From the NCBI GenBank assembly GCA_052084925.1, contig JBQDEV010000001.1, positions 248,001-312,000 of the forward strand: DNA of 64,000 nt, in the 5' to 3' direction. Below, one piece after another: positions 8,126 to 17,140 of the stretch. How positions within the stretch are numbered: position 1 is the first letter of the stretch; the number at the start of each line of letters is the position of its first letter. Origin of the DNA: CmP2 sp052084925 (GTDB taxonomy: Bacteria; Actinomycetota; Actinomycetes; Actinomycetales; Micrococcaceae). The notes below the pieces were generated by a model. The model was not told where the DNA came from. It saw nothing but the letters and a program-made list of their open reading frames with translations, and did not search any database. Both the position numbers and the translations under genes were made by a program.

Positions 8126-10048
8126 ATGACCATCACCGCTTTCACCCTGCAGACCGCTGAGGAGATCGAGAGTGTGCGCGAGATTCTGCGCGCCGCCGAT
8201 CTGTTCCCCGACACTGCCCGGATGGCCTACATCGGCCTCGTCGACCCGCCGCGCGGCGCGGCGCGCGATCCGGAGTACCGCACCGATCGCCGCTTCCGAG
8301 TGAGCGTGCTGAACGAGGGCGTCTCGACCGACGTCGTCGTCTCCGTGACCGACGCAAAAGTGCTGAGCGCCGTCGTGCTCGACACTGCCGTCGACGGTGA
8401 GTTCCCGGTACTGGAGGAGGAGTTCGAGGTGGTCGAGGCCGTGCTGGCCGAAAACGAGCAGTGGCGGGAGATCCTCGCCCGGCGCGGGCTGCCCGTGGAG
8501 CAAGTGCGCGTGGCGCCGCTGTCGGCCGGGGTATTCGAGTACCCCGAGGAGAAGGGGCGGCGGATTCTGCGCGGACTCGCGTTCCAGCAGTTCCACGACG
8601 CCGATTCCGCCTGGGCGCACCCCATCGACGGACTGGTGGCCTATGTGGACGTGACCAACCGGGTGGTCGAACAGATTCTCGATCTTCAGGACGTGCCGGT
8701 GCCGCAGGAGCACGGGAACTACACCGACCCTGAACTCACCGGGCCACTGCGCACCACACAGAAGCCGATCGAGATTACCCAGCCCGAGGGGCCCTCATTC
8801 ACGGTGCGCGACGGCAACCACGTGGAGTGGGAGAAATGGTCGCTCGACGTCGGGTTCGACATGCGCGAAGGGCTGGTGCTGCGCAACATTAGCTTCACCG
8901 ACGGCGAGCGCACGCGCACCATCCTCGACCGGGCGGCCATTGCCGAGATGGTGGTGCCCTACGGTGACCCGTCGCCGGTGCGCTCCTGGCAGAACTACTT
9001 CGACACCGGGGAGTACCTGGTGGGCCAGTGGGCGAACTCGCTGGAGCTGGGCTGCGACTGCCTGGGCGACATCACCTACCTCTCCCCGTGGATCGCGGAC
9101 AACCGCGGAAACCCGCGCCAGATCACCAACGGGATCTGCATGCACGAAGAGGACGCCTCCATTCTGGCGAAGCACTCGGATTTGTGGTCAGGGGTGGCCT
9201 ATACCCGCCGGAATCGCCGTCTGGTGATCAGCTTCTTCACCACCGTCGGCAACTACGACTACGGGTTCTACTGGTACCTCTACCTCGACGGCACGATTGA
9301 GTTCGAAGCGAAAGCGACCGGCGTCGTCTTCACCTCTGCCCTGCCCGAGGGGCCCACCGATTTCGCCTCCGAGTTGGCCCCCGGGCTGGGGGCGCCGTTC
9401 CACCAGCACCTGTTCTCGGCGCGGCTGGACTTCGCCCTCGACGACGGCGCCTGCCGGGTGGAGGAGGAAGAGGCGGTGCGGCTGCCGGTCTCCGAGTCGA
9501 ATCCGCGCGGCAACGCATTCTCCCGCCAGCGCACCGTGCTCGCCACCGAGCAGCAGGCGGCCCGGGACTCAGCCCAGGAGCGCGGCCGCACCTGGGTGGT
9601 GTCCTCGACCGAGCACCAGAACCGGCTGGGGCACTCGGTGGGCTACAAACTGCACCCCGAGGGGCTGCCGACGCTGCTTGCCGCGGAGGACTCTTCGATC
9701 TATCGCAGGGCCACCTTCGCCTCGAAGTCGCTGTGGGTGACCCAGTACCACGAGGACGAGAAGTACCCCACGGGCGATCACCCGAACCAGCACTCCGGCG
9801 GGGCGGGAATCCCTGCGTGGATTGCGCAAGACCGCTCCGTGGACGGTACGGACCTGGTGGTGTGGCACAGTTTCGGGCTCACGCACTTCCCGCGGGTGGA
9901 GGACTGGCCGATCATGCCGGTGGACCGGGTGGGATTCAAGCTGCGTCCGGAAGGCTTCTTCGATCGCTCGCCGGTGCTGGATGTGCCGGCTCCGGCCTCG
10001 GGGCACTGCGCTACTGACGGGGCTGAGTCCGGTGGCAGTTGCCACTGA
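8126..10048 (+). CDS. tynA: Copper-containing primary amine oxidase (tyramine/phenylethylamine oxidase type)
   Basis: Oxidises primary amines to aldehyde, ammonia and H2O2 with a topaquinone cofactor made from its own tyrosine. From the ATG at 8126 (AAAAGG 6 bases upstream) the protein has 640 residues. Tyr377 in 'TVGNYDYGF' is the topaquinone precursor, Asp293 in 'YFDTGEY' the catalytic base, and His426/His428 ('FHQH') with His587 ('THFPR') the copper ligands. Each is five below the Arthrobacter globiformis phenylethylamine oxidase numbering (382, 298, 431, 433, 592), which supports both the family and the start. No signal peptide is present. It is divergent from the toxin-antitoxin pair and lies near a permease, aldehyde dehydrogenase and FeaR-like regulator. 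The exact amine (tyramine, phenylethylamine, histamine) cannot be fixed. Confidence 0.93.
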   Translation: MTITAFTLQTAEEIESVREILRAADLFPDTARMAYIGLVDPPRGAARDPEYRTDRRFRVSVLNEGVSTDVVVSVTDAKVLSAVVLDTAVDGEFPVLEEEFEVVEAVLAENEQWREILARRGLPVEQVRVAPLSAGVFEYPEEKGRRILRGLAFQQFHDADSAWAHPIDGLVAYVDVTNRVVEQILDLQDVPVPQEHGNYTDPELTGPLRTTQKPIEITQPEGPSFTVRDGNHVEWEKWSLDVGFDMREGLVLRNISFTDGERTRTILDRAAIAEMVVPYGDPSPVRSWQNYFDTGEYLVGQWANSLELGCDCLGDITYLSPWIADNRGNPRQITNGICMHEEDASILAKHSDLWSGVAYTRRNRRLVISFFTTVGNYDYGFYWYLYLDGTIEFEAKATGVVFTSALPEGPTDFASELAPGLGAPFHQHLFSARLDFALDDGACRVEEEEAVRLPVSESNPRGNAFSRQRTVLATEQQAARDSAQERGRTWVVSSTEHQNRLGHSVGYKLHPEGLPTLLAAEDSSIYRRATFASKSLWVTQYHEDEKYPTGDHPNQHSGGAGIPAWIAQDRSVDGTDLVVWHSFGLTHFPRVEDWPIMPVDRVGFKLRPEGFFDRSPVLDVPAPASGHCATDGAESGGSCH

Positions 10049-10517
10049 GGCTCCCCGCCGACCGCCACCCGTCGTGCTGGCGGTGCTCCTCACCGGCGCC
10101 GCCAGCACGGCCGGGCACGTGTGGATGCTCCTCGCGCACCCGCACGGGGCCGGGCTCACCGTCGTCATGGTGGCGATGACGCTGTGGTGCGCCTACTGCA
10201 CCGCGGAACTCTGGGTGCGCCCCACCGTCCACTGCCTGCGCCGACTCTGCCTGATGTCACTGGCCATGGTGGCGGTGCACGCCGTCTTGGTGGCGGGTGT
10301 TCCCGGGCTGGGTGGGATCGGCGGGCACGCCCACCCTGCGTCGGCCGGTGGCGCCGTCGCGTCCTCCACCGATCACGCCACCGCGATGCTGCTGATGATC
10401 GTCGTCGAACTCGGCGTCGCCCTCACCGCCGGCCTCGCACTGCGGCTGGACGTCGCACCCCGATGTATCGCTGCCCAGACAGAAACACGGCGAAAAGTTC
10501 CCGATCCTGTCTGCTGA
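10032..10517 (+). CDS. Small four-helix membrane protein of unknown function
   Basis: The frame opens with GTG at 10032, overlapping the end of the amine oxidase gene by 17 bases, and gives 161 residues. Four hydrophobic helices are visible ('PVVLAVLLTGAASTAGHVWM', 'TVVMVAMTLWCAYCTAELW', 'LCLMSLAMVAVHAVLVAG', 'AMLLMIVVELGVALTAGLAL'), with a His-rich loop between helices 3 and 4. I do not recognise the family. Its overlap with the copper amine oxidase and the His/Cys content make a metal-related or assembly role conceivable, but there is no direct evidence. The GTG start lacks a strong Shine-Dalgarno, consistent with coupled translation. Confidence 0.6.
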   Translation: MAVATEAPRRPPPVVLAVLLTGAASTAGHVWMLLAHPHGAGLTVVMVAMTLWCAYCTAELWVRPTVHCLRRLCLMSLAMVAVHAVLVAGVPGLGGIGGHAHPASAGGAVASSTDHATAMLLMIVVELGVALTAGLALRLDVAPRCIAAQTETRRKVPDPVC

Positions 10518-10577
10518 GCAATACATCCGCCCGCACCCGCCCAAAAACCCGCACACCCTGCCGACAGGAGACCCACC

Positions 10578-12251
10578 ATGAGCACCGCGACGAACACGAC
10601 ACCCAGCTCTGCCAGCTTCATCCTCGCCCACGGCACCATTTACACGGCCGACCCGCAGCACCCATGGGTCGAGGCGATCGGCGTCGAGCAGGGCCGCATC
10701 GCCGCCGTCGGCACCCTCGAGGAGGTCCGCGCGGCCTTGCCAGGCGACGTCGAGATGGTTGATCTCGAGGGCCGGTTCGCGATGCCCGGACTGGTGGACG
10801 TGCACGCCCATCTGGGGCTCGGCGGCCGCCAGATTGCCTTTGAGCTGCCCGTACTGCCCACCGACACGGTCACCGAGATCCTCGCGAAGGTCCGCAACTG
10901 GACGCCCACCTTAGACGAGGGCACCTGGGTGATCGGTGGGATCGTCGGTTCCACCGTCATGGATGACCTCACCCACGACGACCTCATCGCCCTCGACGAG
11001 GCCTCCGCGGGTCACCCCGTGATGCTGCGCGACGATTCCATGCACAACCGTTGGGTGAATTCTGCGGCCCTGCGCCTGCTGAACGTGGACGAGACCACGC
11101 CGAACCCCGAGGGCGGCTCCTACGGTCGCGACGCCAGCGGCCGCCTCACCGGGGTGCTCGAAGAACTGGCCGGTAGTCCTGCCGAAGCGGCGGCGCTGAA
11201 AGCCCTGCCCGATCCCGACGCCTACAACGCCACCGCGCTGCAAACCGCCGTCGACACGCTGAACTCCTACGGGGTCACCGCCGTGCAGGACGCCGCCACC
11301 ATGGACTACGCACTGCGCGGGCTCCGGGACCTGGACACGGCGGGCCAGCTCACCGCCCACGTCGTCGCCTCCATGCCCTCACGCCCGTTCATCGAGCACG
11401 GAATCACCGGTCCGGAGCTCTACGACATCGGCGAGACCACCGCCTCAGCTCACGTGCACCCGACCTTCGCGAAGTACGTGCTCGACGGCGTGCCGATGAC
11501 CCGCACCTCGGCCATGCTCCGCCCCTACCTGTGTCACCACGATGCCGACACGGACCCCAGCTTCACGGGCGAGCCGCTCTGGGAGCTCGACGAGCTCGTG
11601 TCCTCCCTGCGCGCGCTGGTCGATCGCGGGCTGCATGCCAAGCTCCACGCCACCGGAGACGCCGCCGTGCGCAGGATCCTCGACGCCGTCGAGCAAGTCC
11701 GGGCTTCCCACGGTAGCGCCCCGCTGTTCCACATCGCGCACGTGGAGTACATCGACGACGCAGATCTGCCGCGTTTCGCCGAGCTGGAGGTGGTCCCCGA
11801 TGCCTCCCCTTACCTGTGGTTCCCCTCGGTGATCCAGGAATCGATCGCGAAGCAGATCCCGGCGGACACCCTGGCGAAGTCCTGGCCGCTGAAAACGCTG
11901 ATCGACAACGGCGCGCCGGTGTGCGGCGGCTCGGACTGGCCCTGCGCCGCCCCCACTCCGGACCCGTGGACCGGACTCGCCACCCTGATCACCCGTGCCC
12001 ACCCGGACCCCGCCGTCGCCGGCTGGCTCAACCCCGACGAGGCACTCACCATCGAGCAGGCCATCGCCGCCTTCACCCGGCATCCGGCCGCCGCGATGGG
12101 CCTGGGCGACGTGACCGGCATGCTGACCCCGGGGCTCTCCGCCGACCTCATCGTGCTGGACCGCAACTTGTTCACCGCCGAGCCTGCGCACCTGCATGAG
12201 ACCGCCGTGCTGCGCACCTATTTCGAGGGCGTCCTCGTCCACGAGCGCTAA
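10578..12251 (+). CDS. YtcJ-like metal-dependent amidohydrolase (amidohydrolase family 3)
   Basis: A 557-residue cytosolic hydrolase of the urease-like amidohydrolase superfamily. It has the N-terminal beta-sandwich ('HGTIYTADPQHPWVEAIGV'), the metal-binding 'DVHAHLG' around residue 73, the family-3 signature 'LHATGDAAVRRILDAVE', and 'GGSDWPCAAPTPDPW' near the C terminus. The ATG at 10578 has AGGAGA 8 bases upstream. Members cleave amides, formamides or cyclic imides, and the substrate is not predictable here. It lies between the amine oxidase and an amino-acid type ABC importer on the same strand, so its substrate may enter by that importer. Confidence 0.85.
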   Translation: MSTATNTTPSSASFILAHGTIYTADPQHPWVEAIGVEQGRIAAVGTLEEVRAALPGDVEMVDLEGRFAMPGLVDVHAHLGLGGRQIAFELPVLPTDTVTEILAKVRNWTPTLDEGTWVIGGIVGSTVMDDLTHDDLIALDEASAGHPVMLRDDSMHNRWVNSAALRLLNVDETTPNPEGGSYGRDASGRLTGVLEELAGSPAEAAALKALPDPDAYNATALQTAVDTLNSYGVTAVQDAATMDYALRGLRDLDTAGQLTAHVVASMPSRPFIEHGITGPELYDIGETTASAHVHPTFAKYVLDGVPMTRTSAMLRPYLCHHDADTDPSFTGEPLWELDELVSSLRALVDRGLHAKLHATGDAAVRRILDAVEQVRASHGSAPLFHIAHVEYIDDADLPRFAELEVVPDASPYLWFPSVIQESIAKQIPADTLAKSWPLKTLIDNGAPVCGGSDWPCAAPTPDPWTGLATLITRAHPDPAVAGWLNPDEALTIEQAIAAFTRHPAAAMGLGDVTGMLTPGLSADLIVLDRNLFTAEPAHLHETAVLRTYFEGVLVHER

Positions 12252-12342
12252 GCACACCACCGCGCCCACCCAAGGTCACGCGTCGGTAACAATCGAGATC
12301 CGGCGTTCATGACCGGTTGAAACCCGTCGCAGAACCTCCGTA

Positions 12343-12376
12343 GTGTGTCTCACAGCCTGCCTGGCAGGTGACACAC
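12343..12376 (+). promoter_or_regulatory. Nested palindrome upstream of the Ehu-type transporter
   Basis: CCTGCC-T-GGCAGG is a perfect central palindrome, and GTGTGTC/GACACAC form outer arms. It lies 98 bases upstream of the ehuB start, with no T-run, in the only sizeable gap (12252-12473) before the transporter operon. An operator is more likely than a terminator. Confidence 0.45.
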
Positions 12377-12473
12377 ATCACCCAAATGAAGAGGATCAAC
12401 GCGCCGGTCTCCGGCTGCGGCGCTCATCGACAGGGCTCGTGGCGGGTGCGGCGTGGCGAAGGACGGTTGACCC

Positions 12474-13367
12474 ATGACCCGCATATCGACACCCCTGAAA
12501 ACCGCAGCATTCGGCTCCATCGCCCTGCTGGCCCTCACCGGATGCGGAGGCAACGGCGACGACGGAGGCGACAACGGCGAGGCGGGTGACAGCATCACGG
12601 TCGGCATCGCTGGCGAAGTCCCCTACTCCTACCTCAATGCCGACGGCGACCCCGAGGGCGCCACGGTGGCCCTCGCTGAGCGGATTTTCGGCGATATGGG
12701 ATACGACGTCGAGGCCGAGCTGGTCAATTGGGACAACCTGATCCCCGGGCTCAACGCCGGGCGCTATGACGCGATCTCCGCGGGCATGTCCATCACGCCG
12801 GAGCGCTGCGAGGAAGCCGCCTTCGCCGAGCCGGAGATCATGTACACCACCGCGCTGCTCGTCGAAGAGGGCAACCCGCACGATGTGCACACCCTCGACG
12901 ACGTCCTGGAACTGCAGGAGAACGGCGAGGACATCACCCTGGCCACTCTCACCGCTGGCATCGAAGCCGACTACTCCACCCAGATGGGGCTCGACTACAA
13001 CGGGGTCGGTAGCGCCGATGAAGGTCTGGAGATGGTCCAGGGCGGCCGCGCCGACGTCTTCGCCCTGACCGCCATTTCCCTCTCCGAGATGGCTGGCGAC
13101 GCCGAGGGCCTGGAAGTCACCGAGCCCTTCGTTCAGGAGGTCGACGGCGTGATGCAGTACGGCGCCGGCTCCACCGTGTTCCGTCAGGACGACACCGAGC
13201 TGCTCGACGAGTACAACGAGCACCTGGCCGAGCTGAAGGCCAACGACGAGCTGGGCAGCATCATCGGCGAATTCGGGTTCACCGACGCCGAGGTCCCGCC
13301 GGAGGATCTGACCGCCGAGGCCCTGTGCGCCGGCGATCTCGAGTCCCTCCAGGACATCGAGCAGTAA
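12474..13367 (+). CDS. ehuB: EhuB-like solute-binding lipoprotein of a polar amino acid/ectoine ABC importer
   Basis: A 297-residue extracellular lipoprotein. A signal peptide ends in the lipobox 'LLALTGCG', followed by a Gly/Asp-rich linker and a family-3 solute-binding fold ('PYSYLNADGDPEGATVALAE', 'GLNAGRYDAISAGMSITPER'). It delivers substrate to the two permeases encoded just downstream. The fold and wording match the EhuB branch that binds ectoine and hydroxyectoine, but ectoine-degradation (eut) genes are absent. Another zwitterion or amino acid is therefore possible, perhaps linked to the preceding amidohydrolase. The ATG at 12474 has GAAGGA 10 bases upstream. Confidence 0.8.
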   Translation: MTRISTPLKTAAFGSIALLALTGCGGNGDDGGDNGEAGDSITVGIAGEVPYSYLNADGDPEGATVALAERIFGDMGYDVEAELVNWDNLIPGLNAGRYDAISAGMSITPERCEEAAFAEPEIMYTTALLVEEGNPHDVHTLDDVLELQENGEDITLATLTAGIEADYSTQMGLDYNGVGSADEGLEMVQGGRADVFALTAISLSEMAGDAEGLEVTEPFVQEVDGVMQYGAGSTVFRQDDTELLDEYNEHLAELKANDELGSIIGEFGFTDAEVPPEDLTAEALCAGDLESLQDIEQ

Positions 13368-13389
13368 TCCGCTCGCCCCGCATCTCGCT

Positions 13390-14133
13390 GTGAGTTATCT
13401 CGACGCACTCTCCGTGCACGCGCCCCGCCTGTGGGAGGGCATGCTGGTCACCATCCAGCTCACCCTGATCAGCGGCGTCCTGGCGTTCGCGGTCTCGATC
13501 ATTCTGGGCCTGATGGCCGGCAGCCCCCGCAAGCTGCTGCGCATCCCGGCCCGGATCATCATCGAGTTCTTCCGCGGCACCTCCCTGATCGTGCAGCTGG
13601 TGTGGCTCTACTATGTGCTCCCGTTGTTCGGCCCGAGTCTCGACGCGTTCGCCGTCGGCATCTTCGCCCTCACCGTCAACTACGGGGCGTACGGTGCCGA
13701 GGCGGTGCGCGCCTCGCTGACCTCGGTGCCGAAGGGCCAGTGGGAGGCCACCGTGGCGCTGTCCATGTCATGGCCGCACAAGATCCGCCGCATCATCTTC
13801 CCGCAGGCGTGGGCGCTGATGATCCCGTCGATGACGAACCTGTGGGTGCACCTGCTCAAGGGCTCCTCCATCGTGTACATCATCGGACTCAGCGAGTTCA
13901 CCTTCGAGCTCATCCAGCTCAACCGCACCACCGACTGGTTCTTCGCCCTGGCCGTGGTGGGCCTGATCGGCTACTTCCTATTCGCCCTCGTGCTCACCCA
14001 GCTGATGCGCCTGGTCGAGGCTCGCGCCAAGTCCCGCCTCGGCCAGGGTCCCACCCTGAAGGAGATCCTCTCGCCGGCCCCGAAGATCTCCGTGTCACCC
14101 GCTGACGACGTTCCCGCAGGAGGTGCCCGATGA
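13390..14133 (+). CDS. ehuC: EhuC-like ABC permease
   Basis: A 247-residue inner-membrane permease of the HisM/GlnP type with about five helices. It contains the coupling-loop region 'EAVRASLTSVPKGQWEATVA', which docks to the ATPase. The start is GTG at 13390, 22 bases after the binding-protein gene, without a clear Shine-Dalgarno. Its stop overlaps the next gene as ATGA. It pairs with EhuD to form the channel. The C-terminal 30 residues are a charged tail beyond the last helix. Confidence 0.85.
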   Translation: MSYLDALSVHAPRLWEGMLVTIQLTLISGVLAFAVSIILGLMAGSPRKLLRIPARIIIEFFRGTSLIVQLVWLYYVLPLFGPSLDAFAVGIFALTVNYGAYGAEAVRASLTSVPKGQWEATVALSMSWPHKIRRIIFPQAWALMIPSMTNLWVHLLKGSSIVYIIGLSEFTFELIQLNRTTDWFFALAVVGLIGYFLFALVLTQLMRLVEARAKSRLGQGPTLKEILSPAPKISVSPADDVPAGGAR

Positions 14134-14823
14134 ATCCGACGACGCTCAGTCTGCTCGCCACCGTCGACACCCCCGACATCGAGGACCGCACCAGCTTCTG
14201 GCGGTGGGACTTCGCCCTCGAGATCTTCCCGCAGATGCTGCAGTCCTTCCTGCAGGTCACCCTGCTGGTCACCGTCGTCGGCACCCTCATCGCCGCCGTG
14301 CTCGGACTGGTCATCGCCGTGCTGCAGCGGGTGCTGCCAAAGCCGCTGGCACTCATCATCACCTGGATCGCCAACTTCATCCGCATGACGCCGATCGTGG
14401 TGCAGCTGCTCATCCTGTTCTACGGGTTCGTGTGGATGGACCCACTGACTATTGCGCTCATCGTCTACGGTGTTCATTATTCGACCTACATGTCGGAGGT
14501 CTACCGCGCCGGCATCGAATCCGTGCCGAGGGGGCAATGGGAGGCGACGACGGCGTTGTCGATGGCACCGGGCCGCACCTGGCGCCGCGTCATCATCCCG
14601 CAGGCGCTGCGCTCCACCGTCCCCTCGCTGGGCAACTACGCCATCTCCATGTTCAAGGACACCCCGTTCCTCATCTCGATCAGCCTGATGGAGATGGTGA
14701 ACACCGCACTGGAGGTCGGCGGATTCACCTACCGCTACATCGAAGCGATCACCATCGCCGGGTTCATCTTCCTGGTGGCCAGCTACGTGACCGCCATCCT
14801 CGTCAACCGATTGGAGAAGCGTC

Positions 14824-14840
<17 letters not shown>
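14130..14840 (+). CDS. ehuD: EhuD-like ABC permease
   Basis: A 236-residue permease of the same family as the preceding gene and presumably its heterodimer partner. The coupling loop 'YRAGIESVPRGQWEATTALS' is clear. The ATG at 14130 follows AGGAGG (14119-14124) and overlaps the previous stop; the 3' end overlaps the ATPase gene by 17 bases, so all three are translationally linked. Confidence 0.87.
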
Positions 14841-15657
<817 letters not shown>

Positions 15658-15686
15658 CCTCCACGCACAGCCGAGGCCCACCCGGT

Positions 15687-16982
15687 TCAGTCGGCGCGCA
15701 CCAGGTCGGGCCGGATGTTGCGGGCACCGAAGACCAGCACCCCGGCTAGCAAAATCGGCAGACAACCGGCCACCACGCCAGCGGTGATCCAGCCCTGTCC
15801 GGCCGACAGGATCGCCGTCACCAGAATGCCCGCGAAGATCGCCCCGACCTGCCCCATCGCATTGACGAGCGCGGCCCCGGTGGCCCGAGTATCGACCGGG
15901 AAACTCTCGCCGGTGAAGAACAGTAGCGCCGAGAACGGACCGATCAAGAAGAACAGTCCGGCGCTGTACAAGGTCACGATCAACGGGAAGTTCCCCTCGG
16001 GCGCGAACAGCATCGCCGCGAAACACAGGCTGCAGGCGATCCACGCGAGACCGATCGTGTTGCGCCGTCCGATACGATCGCCGAGCCAGCCGTGGAAGAG
16101 GTACCCGATGAACGCCGTCGCGTTGGAGATCACCAACACCGTCAGGGCGCTGTCGAAGCTGATGTTCTTGCCGGCCGTCAAGAAGGACGTCCCCAGAATG
16201 GAGAACGAGAGCACCCCGAACCAGTTGAGCATGAACGGCAGCCCAATGAACACCGTGGACCGCAGCGACTCACCACGGAAGACCTCGAGCATGGAGGTGG
16301 AGTCCTCTTCACTCGCCCGCTGCGCGGAGAATTGCGGGCTCTCCTTCAGGTAGCGTCCGGCCCAGAGAATGAACACCACCGGCAGCGCTGCGACGACGAA
16401 GCACAGTTGCCATCCGCCCACCGGCATCAGCAGATACACCGATCCAGCAGCCAAAACCGAGCCCACCGGCCACCCCGATTGCACCAACGAATAGATCAGG
16501 CCACGACGACGCGCGCGCACCGGGTCGTCAGCTTGTGTGGCGTACATTTCGTTGAGATAGGCGGCGTTGATGGCCTGTTCCGCATAGCCGAGGCCCGCCA
16601 GGGAGCGCACCAAGACCAAGAAGACGATGCCCAGCCCGGCCGAGATGCCAGCGACCCAGCCCACCGTGGCGGTGAGCAGCGAGGCCATCGCGGCACCGGT
16701 GACGGCGATCAGAATTCCCTTCCGCCGTCCCATGCGATCGGCGATGGGACCGATGGAGAAGGCCACCAGCGCGGTGCCCACGGTGACCCAGGTATTGATC
16801 TGGGTGGATTGCGGCTCGCTCCAGCCCAGGTCGGCCGCCAATTCCGGGAGCAGGTTTCCGAAGAGCACAAAGTCGTAGACGGCGCCCGTCCAGGCGAAGA
16901 AGCAGATCCAGGACGCGATGCGCACGTCGCGTGCGCTGATGTCCGAGCCGGCGGTGGGCCGGCGAGTGAGGGTGTCAGACAT
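15687..16982 (-). CDS. MFS transporter
   Basis: A 431-residue, 12-helix major facilitator. The loop 2-3 motif 'GPIADRMGRRKG' and its half-repeat 'HGWLGDRIGRRN' are present. Sequence style resembles the aromatic-acid/sialic-acid branch rather than drug pumps. The ATG at 16982 has AAAGGAA 8 bases upstream. It is 158 bases downstream of the fused hydantoinase on the same strand, so it is probably in the hydantoin/creatinine module and may import the hydantoin or a precursor; this is inferred. Confidence 0.8.
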   Translation of the reverse strand: MSDTLTRRPTAGSDISARDVRIASWICFFAWTGAVYDFVLFGNLLPELAADLGWSEPQSTQINTWVTVGTALVAFSIGPIADRMGRRKGILIAVTGAAMASLLTATVGWVAGISAGLGIVFLVLVRSLAGLGYAEQAINAAYLNEMYATQADDPVRARRRGLIYSLVQSGWPVGSVLAAGSVYLLMPVGGWQLCFVVAALPVVFILWAGRYLKESPQFSAQRASEEDSTSMLEVFRGESLRSTVFIGLPFMLNWFGVLSFSILGTSFLTAGKNISFDSALTVLVISNATAFIGYLFHGWLGDRIGRRNTIGLAWIACSLCFAAMLFAPEGNFPLIVTLYSAGLFFLIGPFSALLFFTGESFPVDTRATGAALVNAMGQVGAIFAGILVTAILSAGQGWITAGVVAGCLPILLAGVLVFGARNIRPDLVRAD

Positions 16983-17140
16983 GGTGGTGATTCCTTTGTT
17001 TATGCCACGAGGCGACGCCCGAGAAGGAGTCCTGATGAAAGTGCTCTTTCTCTTGCGCCGCCTCGTTGCAGCCCGATGTGGGAGTGTTATTCAGTTGTGT
17101 TCAGTGACGACGACGCCGACGACGGAGGCAAACCCCCGGG

